Shown: one piece after another, positions 31,015 through 39,967 of the stretch | Numbering within the stretch: the stretch's first letter is position 1 | How the letters are laid out: each line of letters starts with the position of its first letter | NCBI RefSeq assembly: GCF_040253635.1 | Contig: NZ_JBEJGX010000003.1 | Location: 1,302,001-1,366,000 of the forward strand | Direction of reading: 5' to 3' | From: Streptomyces sp. Edi2 | GTDB lineage: Bacteria; Actinomycetota; Actinomycetes; Streptomycetales; Streptomycetaceae | DNA: 64,000 bases | Notes under the pieces: generated by a model | What the model saw: only the letters and a program-made list of their open reading frames with translations | Told to the model about the DNA's origin: nothing | Databases searched by the model: none | Made by a program: the position numbers and the translations under genes

Positions 31015-32298
31015 TCAGACCGTGGCAGCCGGGCGCCCTGCGAGCGCGTCCAGGTCGGCGCGGGTCATTCCGGTCAGCCGGGCGACCTCGGCGGTGTCCA
31101 CGGCGCCGCAGTCCAGACCGCGCAGCAGATAGCCGCTGAGCGCCTTGGCGGTGGCGGGCTCGTCCATGACATCGCCGCCGGCCTTGGCGACATAGGCCGC
31201 GAGCCGGGCCGCGGCCTGCTCCAGGCCCTCGCGGTAGAAGGCGTAGACCGCCGCGTAACGGGTGGGCAGATGGGCGGGGTGCATGTCCCAGCCCTGGTAG
31301 TAGGCGCGCGCCAGCGAGCGGCGCACCAGGCCGTGGTGCAGGCGCCAGGCGGCGTGCACCTGCTCCGTCGGGCCGACCGGCAGGACATTGGTGGACCCGT
31401 CGGAGAGACGGACGCCGGTGCCCGCGGCGGCGACCTGCATCACGGCCTTGGCGTGGTCGGCCACCGGGTGGTCGAGGGACTGGTGGGCGGCGCTGACGCC
31501 GCAGGAGGCGCTGTAGTCGAAGGTGCCGTAGTGCAGGGAGGTGGCGCGGCCCTCGGCGGCCTCGATCATGCGGGCGACGGTGGCGCGGCCGTCGGCGCCC
31601 AGGATCGACTGGGTGGTCTCGATCTGGATCTCGAAGCCGATCCGGCCGGCCTCCAGGCCGTGCGCCTTCTCGAAGGCCTCCAGCAGCCGGACCATGGCGG
31701 TGACCTGCTCGGCGTAGGTGACCTTCGGGAGGGTCAGCACCAGGCCGTCGGGCAGGCCGCCGGCCCCCATGAGGCCGGTGAGGAAGATGTCGAGGGTGCG
31801 GATACCGCGGTCGCGGACGGCGGCTTCCATGCACTTCATCCGGATGCCCATGCAAGGGGCGGCGGTGCCTTCCCGGTAGGCGGCGGCCACCAGGGCGGCG
31901 GCACGGGCCGCGGCCTCGTCCTCCTCGGCGTCGGGGCGGGGGCCGTAGCCGTCCTCGAAGTCGATGCGCAGGTCCTCGACGGGCTCACGGGTCAGCTTGG
32001 CGCGGACCCGGTCGTGGACCTCCACCGCGAGCGCGTCGGGGAGGCCGAGGACGGCGGCGAGCGCACCGGCGTCCGGGGCGTGCTCGTCGAGGGCGGCGAG
32101 CGCCTGGTCACCCCAGGAGCGCAGGGTGCCGGCGGTGACGACATCGCCGGGGACGTAGACCGTGTGGACCGGCTGGCGGGTGCCGGGGTCGCCCGGGTAG
32201 CGCCGCGCCAGATCCGCGTCCACCTGGGCGAGGGCGGCCCCGATTCCCTCGCGTACGGTGTCCGCGAGGCTCGTCGCCACGCTCTCCTGCTGCCCCAT
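31015..32298 (-). CDS. Aldolase/citrate lyase-like protein (DUF6986)
   Basis: 427 aa. TIM-barrel with HpcH/CitE-like features: DLRIDFEDGYGPRPDAEEDE (metal-binding Glu/Asp), MGIRMKCMEAAVRDRG, LVLTLPKV, and GFEIQIETTQSILGA. In the fold these residues hold Mg2+ and an oxo-acid or CoA ester. The C-terminal part (AWRLHHGLVRRSLARAYYQG, WDMHPAHLPTRYAAVYAF) is specific to the DUF6986 group found in actinomycetes. The reaction is not established; a C-C lyase or synthase on glyoxylate/pyruvate-like substrates is likely. An IclR-style inverted repeat lies 41 bp upstream. Confidence 0.8.
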   Translation of the reverse strand: MGQQESVATSLADTVREGIGAALAQVDADLARRYPGDPGTRQPVHTVYVPGDVVTAGTLRSWGDQALAALDEHAPDAGALAAVLGLPDALAVEVHDRVRAKLTREPVEDLRIDFEDGYGPRPDAEEDEAAARAAALVAAAYREGTAAPCMGIRMKCMEAAVRDRGIRTLDIFLTGLMGAGGLPDGLVLTLPKVTYAEQVTAMVRLLEAFEKAHGLEAGRIGFEIQIETTQSILGADGRATVARMIEAAEGRATSLHYGTFDYSASCGVSAAHQSLDHPVADHAKAVMQVAAAGTGVRLSDGSTNVLPVGPTEQVHAAWRLHHGLVRRSLARAYYQGWDMHPAHLPTRYAAVYAFYREGLEQAAARLAAYVAKAGGDVMDEPATAKALSGYLLRGLDCGAVDTAEVARLTGMTRADLDALAGRPAATV

Positions 32299-32338
32299 TC
32301 GATACCCTCCCGGTGCGTACGCCCGCCGATCGAGCGTT

Positions 32339-32353
32339 TTCCGCTCAACGGAA
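32339..32353. promoter_or_regulatory. Inverted repeat TTCCG-N5-CGGAA upstream of DUF6986 gene
   Basis: A perfect 5+5+5 palindrome 41 bp before the start codon, in an AT-richer promoter region. The spacing resembles operators of IclR-type repressors (such as AllR of purine/allantoin genes), but no such regulator is in the window. Confidence 0.45.
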
Positions 32354-32531
32354 TCAACAATCCGTATAGCGAAGTTAACTGGGTCGGTTCGCCGAGGTCA
32401 ACACCCTCTCCCGTGGCGGCGCAGGTCACGGGCCCATGGAGTGCCCCCTACAGCCGCGTAGGAGGCATCTCCTTACGGCCGGGCCGGAAACCCCATGGCG
32501 GGTCCGCAGCCGCCCCGTCAGACTCCCCCTC

Positions 32532-33050
32532 ATGACGTGGATCGCACCCCCCATCGAACGCAGAGAACTCCCGACCGCGGCCGGCGAACGGGAGATGCTG
32601 CAAGGCTGGCTCGACTATCACCGCGACACCCTGCTCGCCAAGTGCGCGGGCCTGACGCCCGACCAGCTCGTCGAGGCGAGCGCCGCACCCTCCACCCTCA
32701 CGCTGCTCGGTCTGGTACGCCACATGGCCGACGTCGAACGCACCTGGTTCCGGGTGCGCTTCCTCGGGCAGCGGATCGGCGATCTCTACTTCACCGGGGA
32801 CGACCCGGACGCCGACTTCCACGACGCGGACCCGGCCGGCGCGGAGCGTGATGTCGCCGTCTTCCGTGCCGAGATCGAGGCATGCGACAAGGCGGTGGCG
32901 GACCGCGGGCTGGACGAGACCTTCACCACGCGCCGGGGACGCACGCTCAACCTGCGCTGGATCTATGTCCACATGATCGAGGAGTACGCCCGGCACAACG
33001 GCCACGCGGACCTGCTGCGCGAACGGATCGACGGGGCCACGGGCGACTGA
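32532..33050 (+). CDS. DinB-family protein (DUF664)
   Basis: 172 aa from ATG 32532. Four-helix bundle with the three metal-binding histidines in the expected places: [36 protein letters not shown]. The DUF664 subgroup is frequent in actinomycetes and probably uses mycothiol or a divalent metal to process reactive small molecules; none in streptomycetes has a firmly known substrate that I can name. It stands alone; a long perfect hairpin separates it from the convergent etf genes. Confidence 0.88.
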   Translation: MTWIAPPIERRELPTAAGEREMLQGWLDYHRDTLLAKCAGLTPDQLVEASAAPSTLTLLGLVRHMADVERTWFRVRFLGQRIGDLYFTGDDPDADFHDADPAGAERDVAVFRAEIEACDKAVADRGLDETFTTRRGRTLNLRWIYVHMIEEYARHNGHADLLRERIDGATGD

Positions 33051-33132
33051 CGGCGCGACACCCGGCCGGTGCCGGCGGCGCGACCCCTGGCCGCCGGCAC
33101 CACCACGGCACCCGTCCGCGGGTGCCGCCACA

Positions 33133-33173
33133 GCACGAGGCCCCGTACGCACCGCGCGTACGGGGCCTCGTGC
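33133..33173. terminator. 18-bp perfect bidirectional terminator
   Basis: GCACGAGGCCCCGTACGC (33133-33150) is perfectly complementary to 33156-33173 with a 5-nt loop. It sits between the convergent DinB and etfA genes and can serve both. Confidence 0.9.
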
Positions 33174-33205
33174 GAGGGCCGGAGCCGGGCTCCGGCGGGA
33201 CGGCG

Positions 33206-34168
33206 TCAGCCCTTGCGGGTCTTGACCTCGTCGGTGAGGGCCGGGACGACGTCGAAGAGGTCGCCGACCACGCCGTAGTCGACCAGCTCGAAGATCGGCG
33301 CCTCTTCGTCCTTGTTGATGGCGACGATCGTCTTCGAGGTCTGCATACCGGCGCGGTGCTGGATCGCACCGGAGATGCCCGCCGCGATGTACAGCTGCGG
33401 CGAGACCGACTTACCGGTCTGGCCGACCTGGTTGGTGTGCGGGTACCAGCCGGCGTCCACCGCGGCACGCGAGGCGCCGACGGCCGCACCGAGCGAGTCG
33501 GCAAGCGCCTCGATGACCGGGAAGTTGTCGGCGCCGTTGACGCCGCGGCCACCGGAGACCACGATCGCGGCCTCGGTCAGGTCCGGGCGGCCGGTCGACT
33601 CGCGCGGGGTGCGCGAGACGATCTTGGTGCCCTTGGAGGAGTCGGCGACGGTCACCGCGAGCTGCTCGACCGTGCCGGCGGCCGGGGCGGCCTCCGGGGC
33701 GGCGGAGTTGGGCTTGACGGTGATGACCGGGGTGCCCTTGGTGATGCGGGACTTGGTGGTGTACGAGGCCGCGAAGACGGACTGCGTGGCCACCGGGCCC
33801 TCGTCGCCGGCCTCGACGTCGACGGCGTCGGTGATGATGCCGGAGCCGATGCGCAGCGCGAGGCGGGCAGCGATCTCCTTGCCCTCCGCGGAGGACGGCA
33901 GCAGCACGGCCGCCGGGGAGACCGCGTCGTAGGCGGCCTGCAGCGCGTCGACCTTGGGGGCGACGAGGTATTCGGCGAACTCGGGCGCGTCGGCGGCCAG
34001 CACCTTCACGGCGCCGTGCTCACCGAGGATCTTCGCGGCGTCCTCGGCGTTCGCACCGAGGTGCACGGCTACCGGCTCGCCGATGCGGCGGGCGAGGGTG
34101 AGCAGTTCGAGGGTGGGCTTGCGGACGGCGCCGTCCACGTGGTCGACGTAGACAAGGACTTCAGCCAT
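33206..34168 (-). CDS. etfA: Electron transfer flavoprotein, alpha subunit
   Basis: 320 aa. N-terminal ETF domain ([20 protein letters not shown]) and C-terminal FAD-binding domain. The FAD signature is [60 protein letters not shown] and a terminal [13 protein letters not shown]. With the beta subunit it forms the FAD/AMP heterodimer that passes electrons from acyl-CoA dehydrogenases to the quinone pool. It lies 49 bp downstream of etfB in one leftward operon, the usual actinobacterial order. A strong terminator follows. Confidence 0.97.
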   Translation of the reverse strand: MAEVLVYVDHVDGAVRKPTLELLTLARRIGEPVAVHLGANAEDAAKILGEHGAVKVLAADAPEFAEYLVAPKVDALQAAYDAVSPAAVLLPSSAEGKEIAARLALRIGSGIITDAVDVEAGDEGPVATQSVFAASYTTKSRITKGTPVITVKPNSAAPEAAPAAGTVEQLAVTVADSSKGTKIVSRTPRESTGRPDLTEAAIVVSGGRGVNGADNFPVIEALADSLGAAVGASRAAVDAGWYPHTNQVGQTGKSVSPQLYIAAGISGAIQHRAGMQTSKTIVAINKDEEAPIFELVDYGVVGDLFDVVPALTDEVKTRKG

Positions 34169-34217
34169 GGGATTGCTCTCCTGCGGGAAGAATGAGGGCG
34201 GGGGTAAGGACTGCGGC

Positions 34218-35003
34218 TCAGATGAACTTCTGGCCCGCGAGGAACTCGGCGAGCTGCTTGCCGCCCTCGCCCTCGTCCTTGACGATCGTGCCCGCGGTGC
34301 GGGCCGGACGCTCGGTGGCGCCGTCGACCTTGGTCCAGGCGCCCTCGAGGCCGACCTCGTCCGCCTCGATCTCCAGGTCCTCCAGGTCCAGGGACTCCAC
34401 CGGCTTCTTCTTGGCGGCCATGATGCCCTTGAAGGAGGGGTAACGCGCCTCGCCCGACTGGTCGGTGACGGACACGACGGCCGGCAGCGCGGCCTCCAGC
34501 TGCTCGGTGGCGGTGTCGCCGTCGCGGCGCCCGGTGACCTTGCCGCCGTCGACGGACACCTCGGAGAGCTGGGTGACCTGAGGAACGTTCAGGCGCTCGG
34601 CGAGCAGCGCGGGCAGCACACCCATCGTGCCGTCGGTGGAGGCCATACCGCAGACGACCAGGTCGTAACCGGTCTTCTCGATGGCCTTGGCCAGCACCAG
34701 CGAGGTGCCGAGCGCGTCGGTGCCGTGCAGGTCGTCGTCCTCGACGTGGACGGCCTTGTCGGCGCCCATCGACAGCGCCTTGCGCAGCGCGTCGTTGGCG
34801 TCCTCGGGGCCGACGGTGAGAACCGTGATCTCCGCGTCGTCGGCGGCTTCCTTGATCTGCAGGGCCTGCTCGACGGCGTACTCGTCGAGCTCCGAGAGCA
34901 GACCGTCCACGTCGTCACGGTCGACGGTCAGGTCCTCGGCGAAGTGCCGGTCGCCGGTGGCGTCGGGCACGTACTTCACACAGACAACGATCCTCAGGCT
35001 CAC
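34218..35003 (-). CDS. etfB: Electron transfer flavoprotein, beta subunit
   Basis: 261 aa. Begins MSLRIVVCVKYVPDATGDRH and carries the AMP-binding and recognition segments typical of EtfB (LSELDEYAVEQALQIKE, DLVVCGMASTDGTMGVLPAL, LLAERLNVPQ). EtfB anchors AMP and contains the loop that docks on partner dehydrogenases. It is the first gene of the etfBA operon; the 213-bp leader region upstream to the flavin reductase stop should contain the promoter, though I see no unambiguous boxes. Confidence 0.97.
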   Translation of the reverse strand: MSLRIVVCVKYVPDATGDRHFAEDLTVDRDDVDGLLSELDEYAVEQALQIKEAADDAEITVLTVGPEDANDALRKALSMGADKAVHVEDDDLHGTDALGTSLVLAKAIEKTGYDLVVCGMASTDGTMGVLPALLAERLNVPQVTQLSEVSVDGGKVTGRRDGDTATEQLEAALPAVVSVTDQSGEARYPSFKGIMAAKKKPVESLDLEDLEIEADEVGLEGAWTKVDGATERPARTAGTIVKDEGEGGKQLAEFLAGQKFI

Positions 35004-35215
35004 GCCGGCTCTCCTACCTGCTTCGTCTCTTCAGAACTGCCTTGTGCTGGCAGCATAGGCGCCTGTCGGGGCGGCTCCCGGTCGGTTGCGGTTCCCCACG
35101 CCGACCGCCATATTACTCGCCAGTACATCGACTCTCCCGCCCCGAAGCAAGGCCACCGAAATGTGACCTTGCCAACGGCCCTCACCGGGGAACGACCCAG
35201 CGGAACGGGAACCCG

Positions 35216-35722
35216 TCAGTCCCGCAGCGCGTTGAAGCGGCCCTGGTGGTAGAGCAGCGGACGGCCGGGCCCCGCGGGGTCGCCGACGACGGGCCGGGCG
35301 AGCACGATGCGGTGGTCACCGGCCGGTACCCGCGCCACGACCTCGCACACCAGCCAGGCCAGTACGCCGTCCAGGAGGGGCACCCCCTCGGGGCCGGTGC
35401 GCCAGGACGTGGCGGGACCGAAGCGGTCGGCGCCGCTGCGCGCGAAGGTGGCGGCCAGTTCCTGCTGGTGCTCGCCGAGTATGTGGACGCCGATGTGTTC
35501 GGCCTCCGAGACGGCCGGCCAGCTGGAGGCACCGGTGCCGATGCCGAACGAGAGCAGCGGCGGGTCCGCGGCGACGGAGGTGAGGGAGGTGGCGGTGAAG
35601 CCGACGGGGCGGGAGCCGTGCGCGGTGATCACCGCGACGCCGGCGGCGTGCTGCCGGAAGACCGAGCGCAGCAGCTCGGGGGAGGCGGTACGTGGCGTGC
35701 CGAGGCCGGGCGAGGCCGTCAT
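35216..35722 (-). CDS. Flavin reductase-family (HpaC-like) protein
   Basis: 168 aa from ATG 35722, with AAGGAC upstream; the frame extends to 35812 without a good start. Split-barrel FMN-binding fold: FRQHAAGVAVITAHGSRPVG, FTATSLTSVAADPPLLSFGI, HIGVHILGEHQQELAATFAR, and the closing GRPLLYHQGRFNAL. Such proteins supply reduced flavin to two-component monooxygenases, but no monooxygenase gene is adjacent. The short spacing to the etf promoter region and the flavin theme may be coincidence. Confidence 0.88.
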   Translation of the reverse strand: MTASPGLGTPRTASPELLRSVFRQHAAGVAVITAHGSRPVGFTATSLTSVAADPPLLSFGIGTGASSWPAVSEAEHIGVHILGEHQQELAATFARSGADRFGPATSWRTGPEGVPLLDGVLAWLVCEVVARVPAGDHRIVLARPVVGDPAGPGRPLLYHQGRFNALRD

Positions 35723-35947
35723 GGAATTGTCCTTCTGCTGTGGTGTACGAGCCCGGGAAGAGCCGCCGACGGCTGCGCAGCGGTCGGCGGCGATGGTGTC
35801 GTCGCTGCTCACACGCCTGGACAGCGGGCGCTGGCAGTCCGCAGAAGATCGACGTGGGCGCGTCCGTACAGAGGGGTTCCTGGCCGCATCACGTCAGAGT
35901 GACGATGTGTGACCCACAGCGTCAAGAGCCGCCCGCCATCTGGGAGA

Positions 35948-36280
35948 TCAATCACGGACCGCCGCGCCCAGCGCCGCGATGACATCGGCCTTCCGGGGCT
36001 GCCCGGAGGCGCGGCGCACGATCGCGCCGTCCGCGTCGAGCACCAGCACCGTGGGAGTGCGCAGCACCTTCAGGTGGCGTACGAGGTCCAGATGGTCCTC
36101 CGCGTCGATCTCGACATGGGCCACCCCCTCGACCATGCCGGCGACCTCGGCCAGGGTGCGCCGGGTGGCCCGGCAGGGCTGGCAGAAGGCGCTGGAGAAC
36201 TGCAGCAGGGTGGCCCGCTCCCCCAGCTCCGCGCCGATCTCGGCGGCCCCGAGCCGCGCCCCGTCGTCCCGCTTGTGCAC
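35948..36280 (-). CDS. Thioredoxin-family protein, apparently frameshifted from its membrane anchor
   Basis: 110 aa from GTG 36280, which has GGGGAGG at a good distance. The thioredoxin-like fold carries the active site SSAFCQPCRATRR and the cis-Pro segment LRTPTVLVLDADG. Homologues in the genus start with an N-terminal membrane helix. That helix is present here, but in another frame: ATG 36356 opens MVCIAVLAAASAFGMWHRRR, ending at about 36285 where the two frames meet at GAAAGGTG. Removing one G would join them into a normal membrane-anchored thioredoxin. So this is either a frameshift mutation, a sequencing error, or a soluble version translated from GTG 36280. Confidence 0.75.
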   Translation of the reverse strand: MHKRDDGARLGAAEIGAELGERATLLQFSSAFCQPCRATRRTLAEVAGMVEGVAHVEIDAEDHLDLVRHLKVLRTPTVLVLDADGAIVRRASGQPRKADVIAALGAAVRD

Positions 36281-36356
36281 CTTTCGGCCTCCCCTTACGG
36301 CGTCGGTGCCACATGCCGAACGCGCTCGCCGCCGCGAGCACCGCGATGCACACCAT
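36281..36356 (-). pseudogene. Out-of-frame N-terminal membrane anchor of the thioredoxin gene
   Basis: Codons from ATG 36356 encode a short membrane helix and a basic stop-transfer region (MWHRRRKGRPK). The helix matches the anchor expected for this thioredoxin group. The frame continues antisense to nothing sensible after 36285. Confidence 0.5.
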
Positions 36357-36702
36357 GAGTCCAGTCGTCGACGGGTGCAGCGTTCACGGGACCGCAAAGA
36401 TTCCCCGGCGGGAGCCGCAGCCGCCGGGGGTCGCGGCCACCGGGTGTGCCCTCGCGGCAGCCCTTCTCCACGCCTCTCCACGGCGCCTTCGGCTGCTGCC
36501 CGGGGTACGGGAGGTATGTTCTGCTGCGGAGAGCGGCCGGCTGAGCGGGTCTCCACGTGACAAGAATCTCCCGGTCCTGGCGGCCGACGCGCTGGCCGCC
36601 ACGGCCGACATCGGGCACGATCACCCGAAAGTCGCAGTTACGACTGCGTAGGCTTCCGCCGGGAGAACCCTCCCCAGGCGTGGAAAAGGGGTCCTCCGGA
36701 CA
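36357..36702. other. Intergenic region with likely promoter of the acyltransferase gene
   Basis: 346 bp between the thioredoxin anchor start and the PlsC gene. Near its right end, CGCAGT-TACG-ACTGCG (36633-36648) is a perfect palindrome, followed directly by TAGGCT (36649-36654), a plausible -10. The palindrome could be an operator for the acyltransferase gene at 36703. No gene is seen in the rest. Confidence 0.5.
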
Positions 36703-37419
36703 ATGGCAGAGCTCGTCTATCCGCCGGTGATCGGCGCCGCCCGCACCCTCTTCAAGGCGCTCGATCTGAAATTCGACATCGCCGGGACGGACCATATTCC
36801 GCGCCGTGGCGGGGCGGTTCTGGTGAGCAATCACATCGGGTACCTGGACTTCGTCTTCGCCGGACTGACGGCGCGTCCCGCCAAGCGGCTGGTGCGCTTC
36901 ATGGCGAAGGAGTCGGTGTTCCGGCACAAGGTGTCCGGGCCGTTGATGCGCGCGATGAAGCACATCCCCGTGGACCGTGCGCAGGGGATGCACGCCTACA
37001 AGCACGCACTGTCCGCCCTGCGTTCGGGCGAAATCATCGGGGTCTTCCCCGAGGCGACGATCTCCGAGTCCTTCACCCTGAAGACCTTCAAGTCGGGTGC
37101 GGTGCGGCTGGCCCAGGAGGCCGGGGTGCCGCTGCTGCCGGTGGCGCTGTGGGGCACCCAGCGGCTGTGGACCAAGGGCCACAAGCGCGATCTGGGCCGT
37201 CACCACCTCCCGATAACGATCCGGGTGGGCGAGCCGATGGAGGCCGATCCGGCCGAGCAGGCCGAGAAGATCACCGACCGGCTGCGGGCCCGGGTGCAGG
37301 ACCTGCTGGAGGCGGCGCAGCGGGCCTACCCCGTACGCCCCAAGGACGCCGAGGACACCTGGTGGATGCCGGCCCACCTCGGCGGCACGGCGCCCGCCGC
37401 GCCCGGCACCGCCGGATAG
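36703..37419 (+). CDS. Lysophospholipid acyltransferase (PlsC family)
   Basis: 238 aa. The PlsC catalytic HX4D is SNHIGYLDF and the substrate motif is GVFPEATISESF, with VPLLPVALWGTQRLW downstream. The enzyme adds an acyl chain to lysophosphatidic acid or a related acceptor at the inner face of the membrane. It lacks a long N-terminal helix but begins with a hydrophobic helix (YPPVIGAARTLFKAL). The C-terminus is a short Ala/Pro-rich tail. It is transcribed alone. A palindrome next to the -10 region suggests specific regulation. Confidence 0.93.
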   Translation: MAELVYPPVIGAARTLFKALDLKFDIAGTDHIPRRGGAVLVSNHIGYLDFVFAGLTARPAKRLVRFMAKESVFRHKVSGPLMRAMKHIPVDRAQGMHAYKHALSALRSGEIIGVFPEATISESFTLKTFKSGAVRLAQEAGVPLLPVALWGTQRLWTKGHKRDLGRHHLPITIRVGEPMEADPAEQAEKITDRLRARVQDLLEAAQRAYPVRPKDAEDTWWMPAHLGGTAPAAPGTAG

Positions 37420-37494
37420 CGAACCCGGCGGCCGGAGCGCACCGTCGCCGCGACGCGCCCGGGGCGGCCGGTCCGGCGGGTCCGGCGGGCCCGC

Positions 37495-38220
37495 TCACGG
37501 GGTCCAGATGTCGCCGACCTCGATACGGGCGCCGGGGCAGGCCTGCTGCAGCGTCTCGGCCAGCTCGGCGCCCGCGGCGGTCAGTGCGTCGAGGGGCAGG
37601 GGAGCCATCCGCTCCAGCAGGAAGAGGGCGCTGACCGAGTCCTCGGTGAGGCGGGTGCGTACCCCCTGCCGCCAGTTCCAGCGGCGGCAGGTGACGCCCT
37701 CGTCGTCACACCAGACCACCTCGCCCGCATCGGGGTGCTCAACGGTCTCGGCGCCGCCGGCCGCGGTCACGAACGGCTCGTCGCCGGTGGCCCGCACGAG
37801 CCGCATACCGCCCTGGATACGGTCCAGGTCCTCGCCGCCCACGGGGAGGAGATGGGCGACGCTGAGGGCGTTGTAGAGGTCGACGAGGCGGTTGATGCGG
37901 GGCAGACCGCCGTCCGCGAGCGCCCGTCTGGCCAGCGCCTCGGCGGAGTTGCGGGTGCGGGAGGGCTTGCTGCCGAAGGCGGTGTACGCGGCGCGCCAGG
38001 CGGCGAGGTGCGGATCGTCCTGCGGGGCGCGTCCGTCCAGCCGCCCGGCGAGGCGGCGGGTGGCCTCGTCCAGGAGCGCCGCGCCGGCCTCGTCACTGGG
38101 CCCGTTGGTCAGCCCGTGGGCTTCGACGGCGAGGTAGCCGAAACCGGGCGCCAGGTCCCGCACCTCGTCGGAGACATGCAGGCGGCAGGTCGTGCCGGAG
38201 ACGTGCGAAGAGCTGGGCAT
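37495..38220 (-). CDS. B3/B4 tRNA-editing-domain protein
   Basis: 241 aa corresponding to the B3/B4 domain of phenylalanyl-tRNA synthetase beta subunits (PF03483) as a free-standing protein. Recognisable segments are LAPGFGYLAVEAHGL, FGSKPSRTRNSAEALARRAL and PRINRLVDLYNALSVAHLLP, ending VRTRLTEDSVSALFLLERM. Free-standing homologues may edit mischarged tRNAs or amino-acid derivatives. It is 12 bp downstream of the transglutaminase-like gene, in one leftward unit that follows a good promoter. The function is inferred from the domain only. Confidence 0.85.
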   Translation of the reverse strand: MPSSSHVSGTTCRLHVSDEVRDLAPGFGYLAVEAHGLTNGPSDEAGAALLDEATRRLAGRLDGRAPQDDPHLAAWRAAYTAFGSKPSRTRNSAEALARRALADGGLPRINRLVDLYNALSVAHLLPVGGEDLDRIQGGMRLVRATGDEPFVTAAGGAETVEHPDAGEVVWCDDEGVTCRRWNWRQGVRTRLTEDSVSALFLLERMAPLPLDALTAAGAELAETLQQACPGARIEVGDIWTP

Positions 38221-38232
38221 CGGGGCCGTTCC

Positions 38233-38811
38233 TCAGAGATCGGTGGGGAGCATCTGCCAGAGGTGAGGCCGGTCGACGGCCTCCTGGAGGCATTGCAGCA
38301 CGGCCGGGTGCGGTTCAGCAAATAGCACTGGGTAGTCCACTTCGTTGCACTCAGGGCGCACAGGGAAGGCCAGCTGCTCACGGTCCAGGCGGAACCGTGC
38401 GTCGACGCCCGGCTTGTTGCCCCGCGGATCCTGCCGCGCCCAGCGATCCTCGCCGGGCAGCCGGACGGCGATCAGACCGTGGACGGTGTCGAGCTTCTGG
38501 TAGCACAGCCCGGCGGGGATGCCCTCCGCCCGCAGCAGGGCCACCAGCGCATGCGTCTTGGCGTAGCAGATGCCGGTGCGCAGCGCGAGCACGTCCGAGG
38601 CGCGCCAGGTGACGCGCGGGTCACCGGAGTCCGCGCTGTGCGGGATGGCATCGCGGACGAACTCGAAGGCGCCCTTGGCGTATGCGTATGCATCGGGAGC
38701 TTCGGCGGCGAGGGCGGCGGCAGTGGCCCGGACGTGCGGATGGTCATGGTCGATGACCTCGTCGGCCGCCAAATAGGCAGAAATTTCCGGGGCGTTCTGG
38801 ATCAGTTCCAT
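38233..38811 (-). CDS. Transglutaminase-like domain protein
   Basis: 192 aa from ATG 38811. The Cys-His-Asp triad is visible: RTGICYAKTHALVALLRAEG (Cys), LDTVHGLIAVRL (His) and RWARQDPRGNK (Asp). The fold is the transglutaminase/protease-like core. Such stand-alone cytosolic members are peptidases or amidases of unknown target. It heads a two-gene leftward unit with the B3/B4 protein. A well-spaced promoter lies just upstream, with the predicted transcription start within about 3 bp of the ATG, so the mRNA may be leaderless. Confidence 0.85.
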   Translation of the reverse strand: MELIQNAPEISAYLAADEVIDHDHPHVRATAAALAAEAPDAYAYAKGAFEFVRDAIPHSADSGDPRVTWRASDVLALRTGICYAKTHALVALLRAEGIPAGLCYQKLDTVHGLIAVRLPGEDRWARQDPRGNKPGVDARFRLDREQLAFPVRPECNEVDYPVLFAEPHPAVLQCLQEAVDRPHLWQMLPTDL

Positions 38812-38820
38812 ACCCGGGGA

Positions 38821-38849
38821 ACGTAGCGATGCGCCCGGCCGAGAGTCAA
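38821..38849 (-). promoter_or_regulatory. Promoter of the transglutaminase-B3/B4 unit
   Basis: Read on the minus strand: TTGACT (38849-38844), 17-bp spacer, CTACGT (38826-38821), ATG at 38811. The spacing is ideal for a housekeeping sigma factor and puts transcription start almost at the ATG. Confidence 0.55.
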
Positions 38850-38896
38850 TGACTTTTCGGTCGGGCGCATAGCTATTCAGGCGAGGCGGCGCCGGG

Positions 38897-39967
38897 CTAG
38901 CGGCCCATCTCCTCGCGGAGCGCGGCGAGGAAGCCGTCGACGTCCTCCTCGGCGGTGTCGAACGCGCACATCCAGCGCACCACACCCGCCGACTCGTCCC
39001 AGAAGTAGAAGCGGTAGCGCTTCTGCAGCCGCTCGCTCACCTCGTGCGGCAGCCGGGCGAACACGCCGTTGGACTGCACGGGGTAAAGGATCTCCACCCC
39101 GCCGATCTCCCGCACCCCGGCCGCCAGCCGCTGCGCCATGGTGTTGGCGTGCCGGGCGTTACGCAGCCACAGGTCCTTGGCGAGCAGCGCCTCCAGCTGG
39201 ACGGAGACGAAGCGCATCTTGGAGGCCAGCTGCATGGACAGCTTGCGCAGGTGCTTCATGGCGCGCACCCGGTCGGGGTTGAGCACGACCACGGCCTCAC
39301 CGAAGACAGCGCCGTTCTTCGTGCCGCCGAAGGAGAGGATGTCGACGCCCACGGCGTAGGTGAACGCCCGCATCGGAACATCGAGCGTCGCCGCGGCGTT
39401 GGCGATCCGCGAGCCGTCGAGGTGCACCACCATGTTGCGCTCGTGCGCGTGTTCACAGATCGCCCGGATCTCGTCGGGTGTGTAGACCGTGCCGAGCTCC
39501 GTGCTCTGGGTGATCGAGACGACCTGCGGCATGGCGCGGTGCTCGTCGTCCCAGCCGTACGCCTCGCGGTCGATCAGCTCGGGGGTGAGCTTGCCGTCCT
39601 CGGTGGGCACGGTGAGCAGCTTGAGCCCGCCGATCCGCTCGGGCGCGCCGCACTCGTCGACATGGATGTGCGCGGACTCGGCGGCGATCACCGCACCCCA
39701 GCGGTCGGTCACGGCCTGCAGGGCGACGACATTGGCGCCGGTGCCGTTGAACACCGGGAACGCCTCGGCGCGCTGCCCGAAGTGGCTGCGGAAGACCCGC
39801 TGCAGGTGCTCGGTGTACTCGTCCTCGCCGTAGGCGACCTGATGGCCGCCGTTGGCAAGGGCGAGCGCGGCGAGCACCTCGGGGTGGGCGCCGGCGTAGT
39901 TGTCGCTGGCGAAGCCGCGTATCTCGGGGTCGTGATGCCGCCGGGCGTCGGTCTTCGCTCCGGTCAC
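38897..39967 (-). CDS. Low-specificity L-threonine aldolase
   Basis: 356 aa from GTG 39967, which overlaps the SDR stop as GTGA; an upstream in-frame start at 39985 is possible. PLP-dependent fold-type I enzyme: ASDNYAGAHPEVLAALA at the start, VVHLDGSRIANAAATLDVPM (cofactor Asp), and the PLP lysine in SFGGTKNGAVFGEAVV. It splits L-threonine or L-allo-threonine into glycine and acetaldehyde. It is the last gene of the operon DUF6421 - SDR - aldolase. Confidence 0.93.
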   Translation of the reverse strand: MTGAKTDARRHHDPEIRGFASDNYAGAHPEVLAALALANGGHQVAYGEDEYTEHLQRVFRSHFGQRAEAFPVFNGTGANVVALQAVTDRWGAVIAAESAHIHVDECGAPERIGGLKLLTVPTEDGKLTPELIDREAYGWDDEHRAMPQVVSITQSTELGTVYTPDEIRAICEHAHERNMVVHLDGSRIANAAATLDVPMRAFTYAVGVDILSFGGTKNGAVFGEAVVVLNPDRVRAMKHLRKLSMQLASKMRFVSVQLEALLAKDLWLRNARHANTMAQRLAAGVREIGGVEILYPVQSNGVFARLPHEVSERLQKRYRFYFWDESAGVVRWMCAFDTAEEDVDGFLAALREEMGR

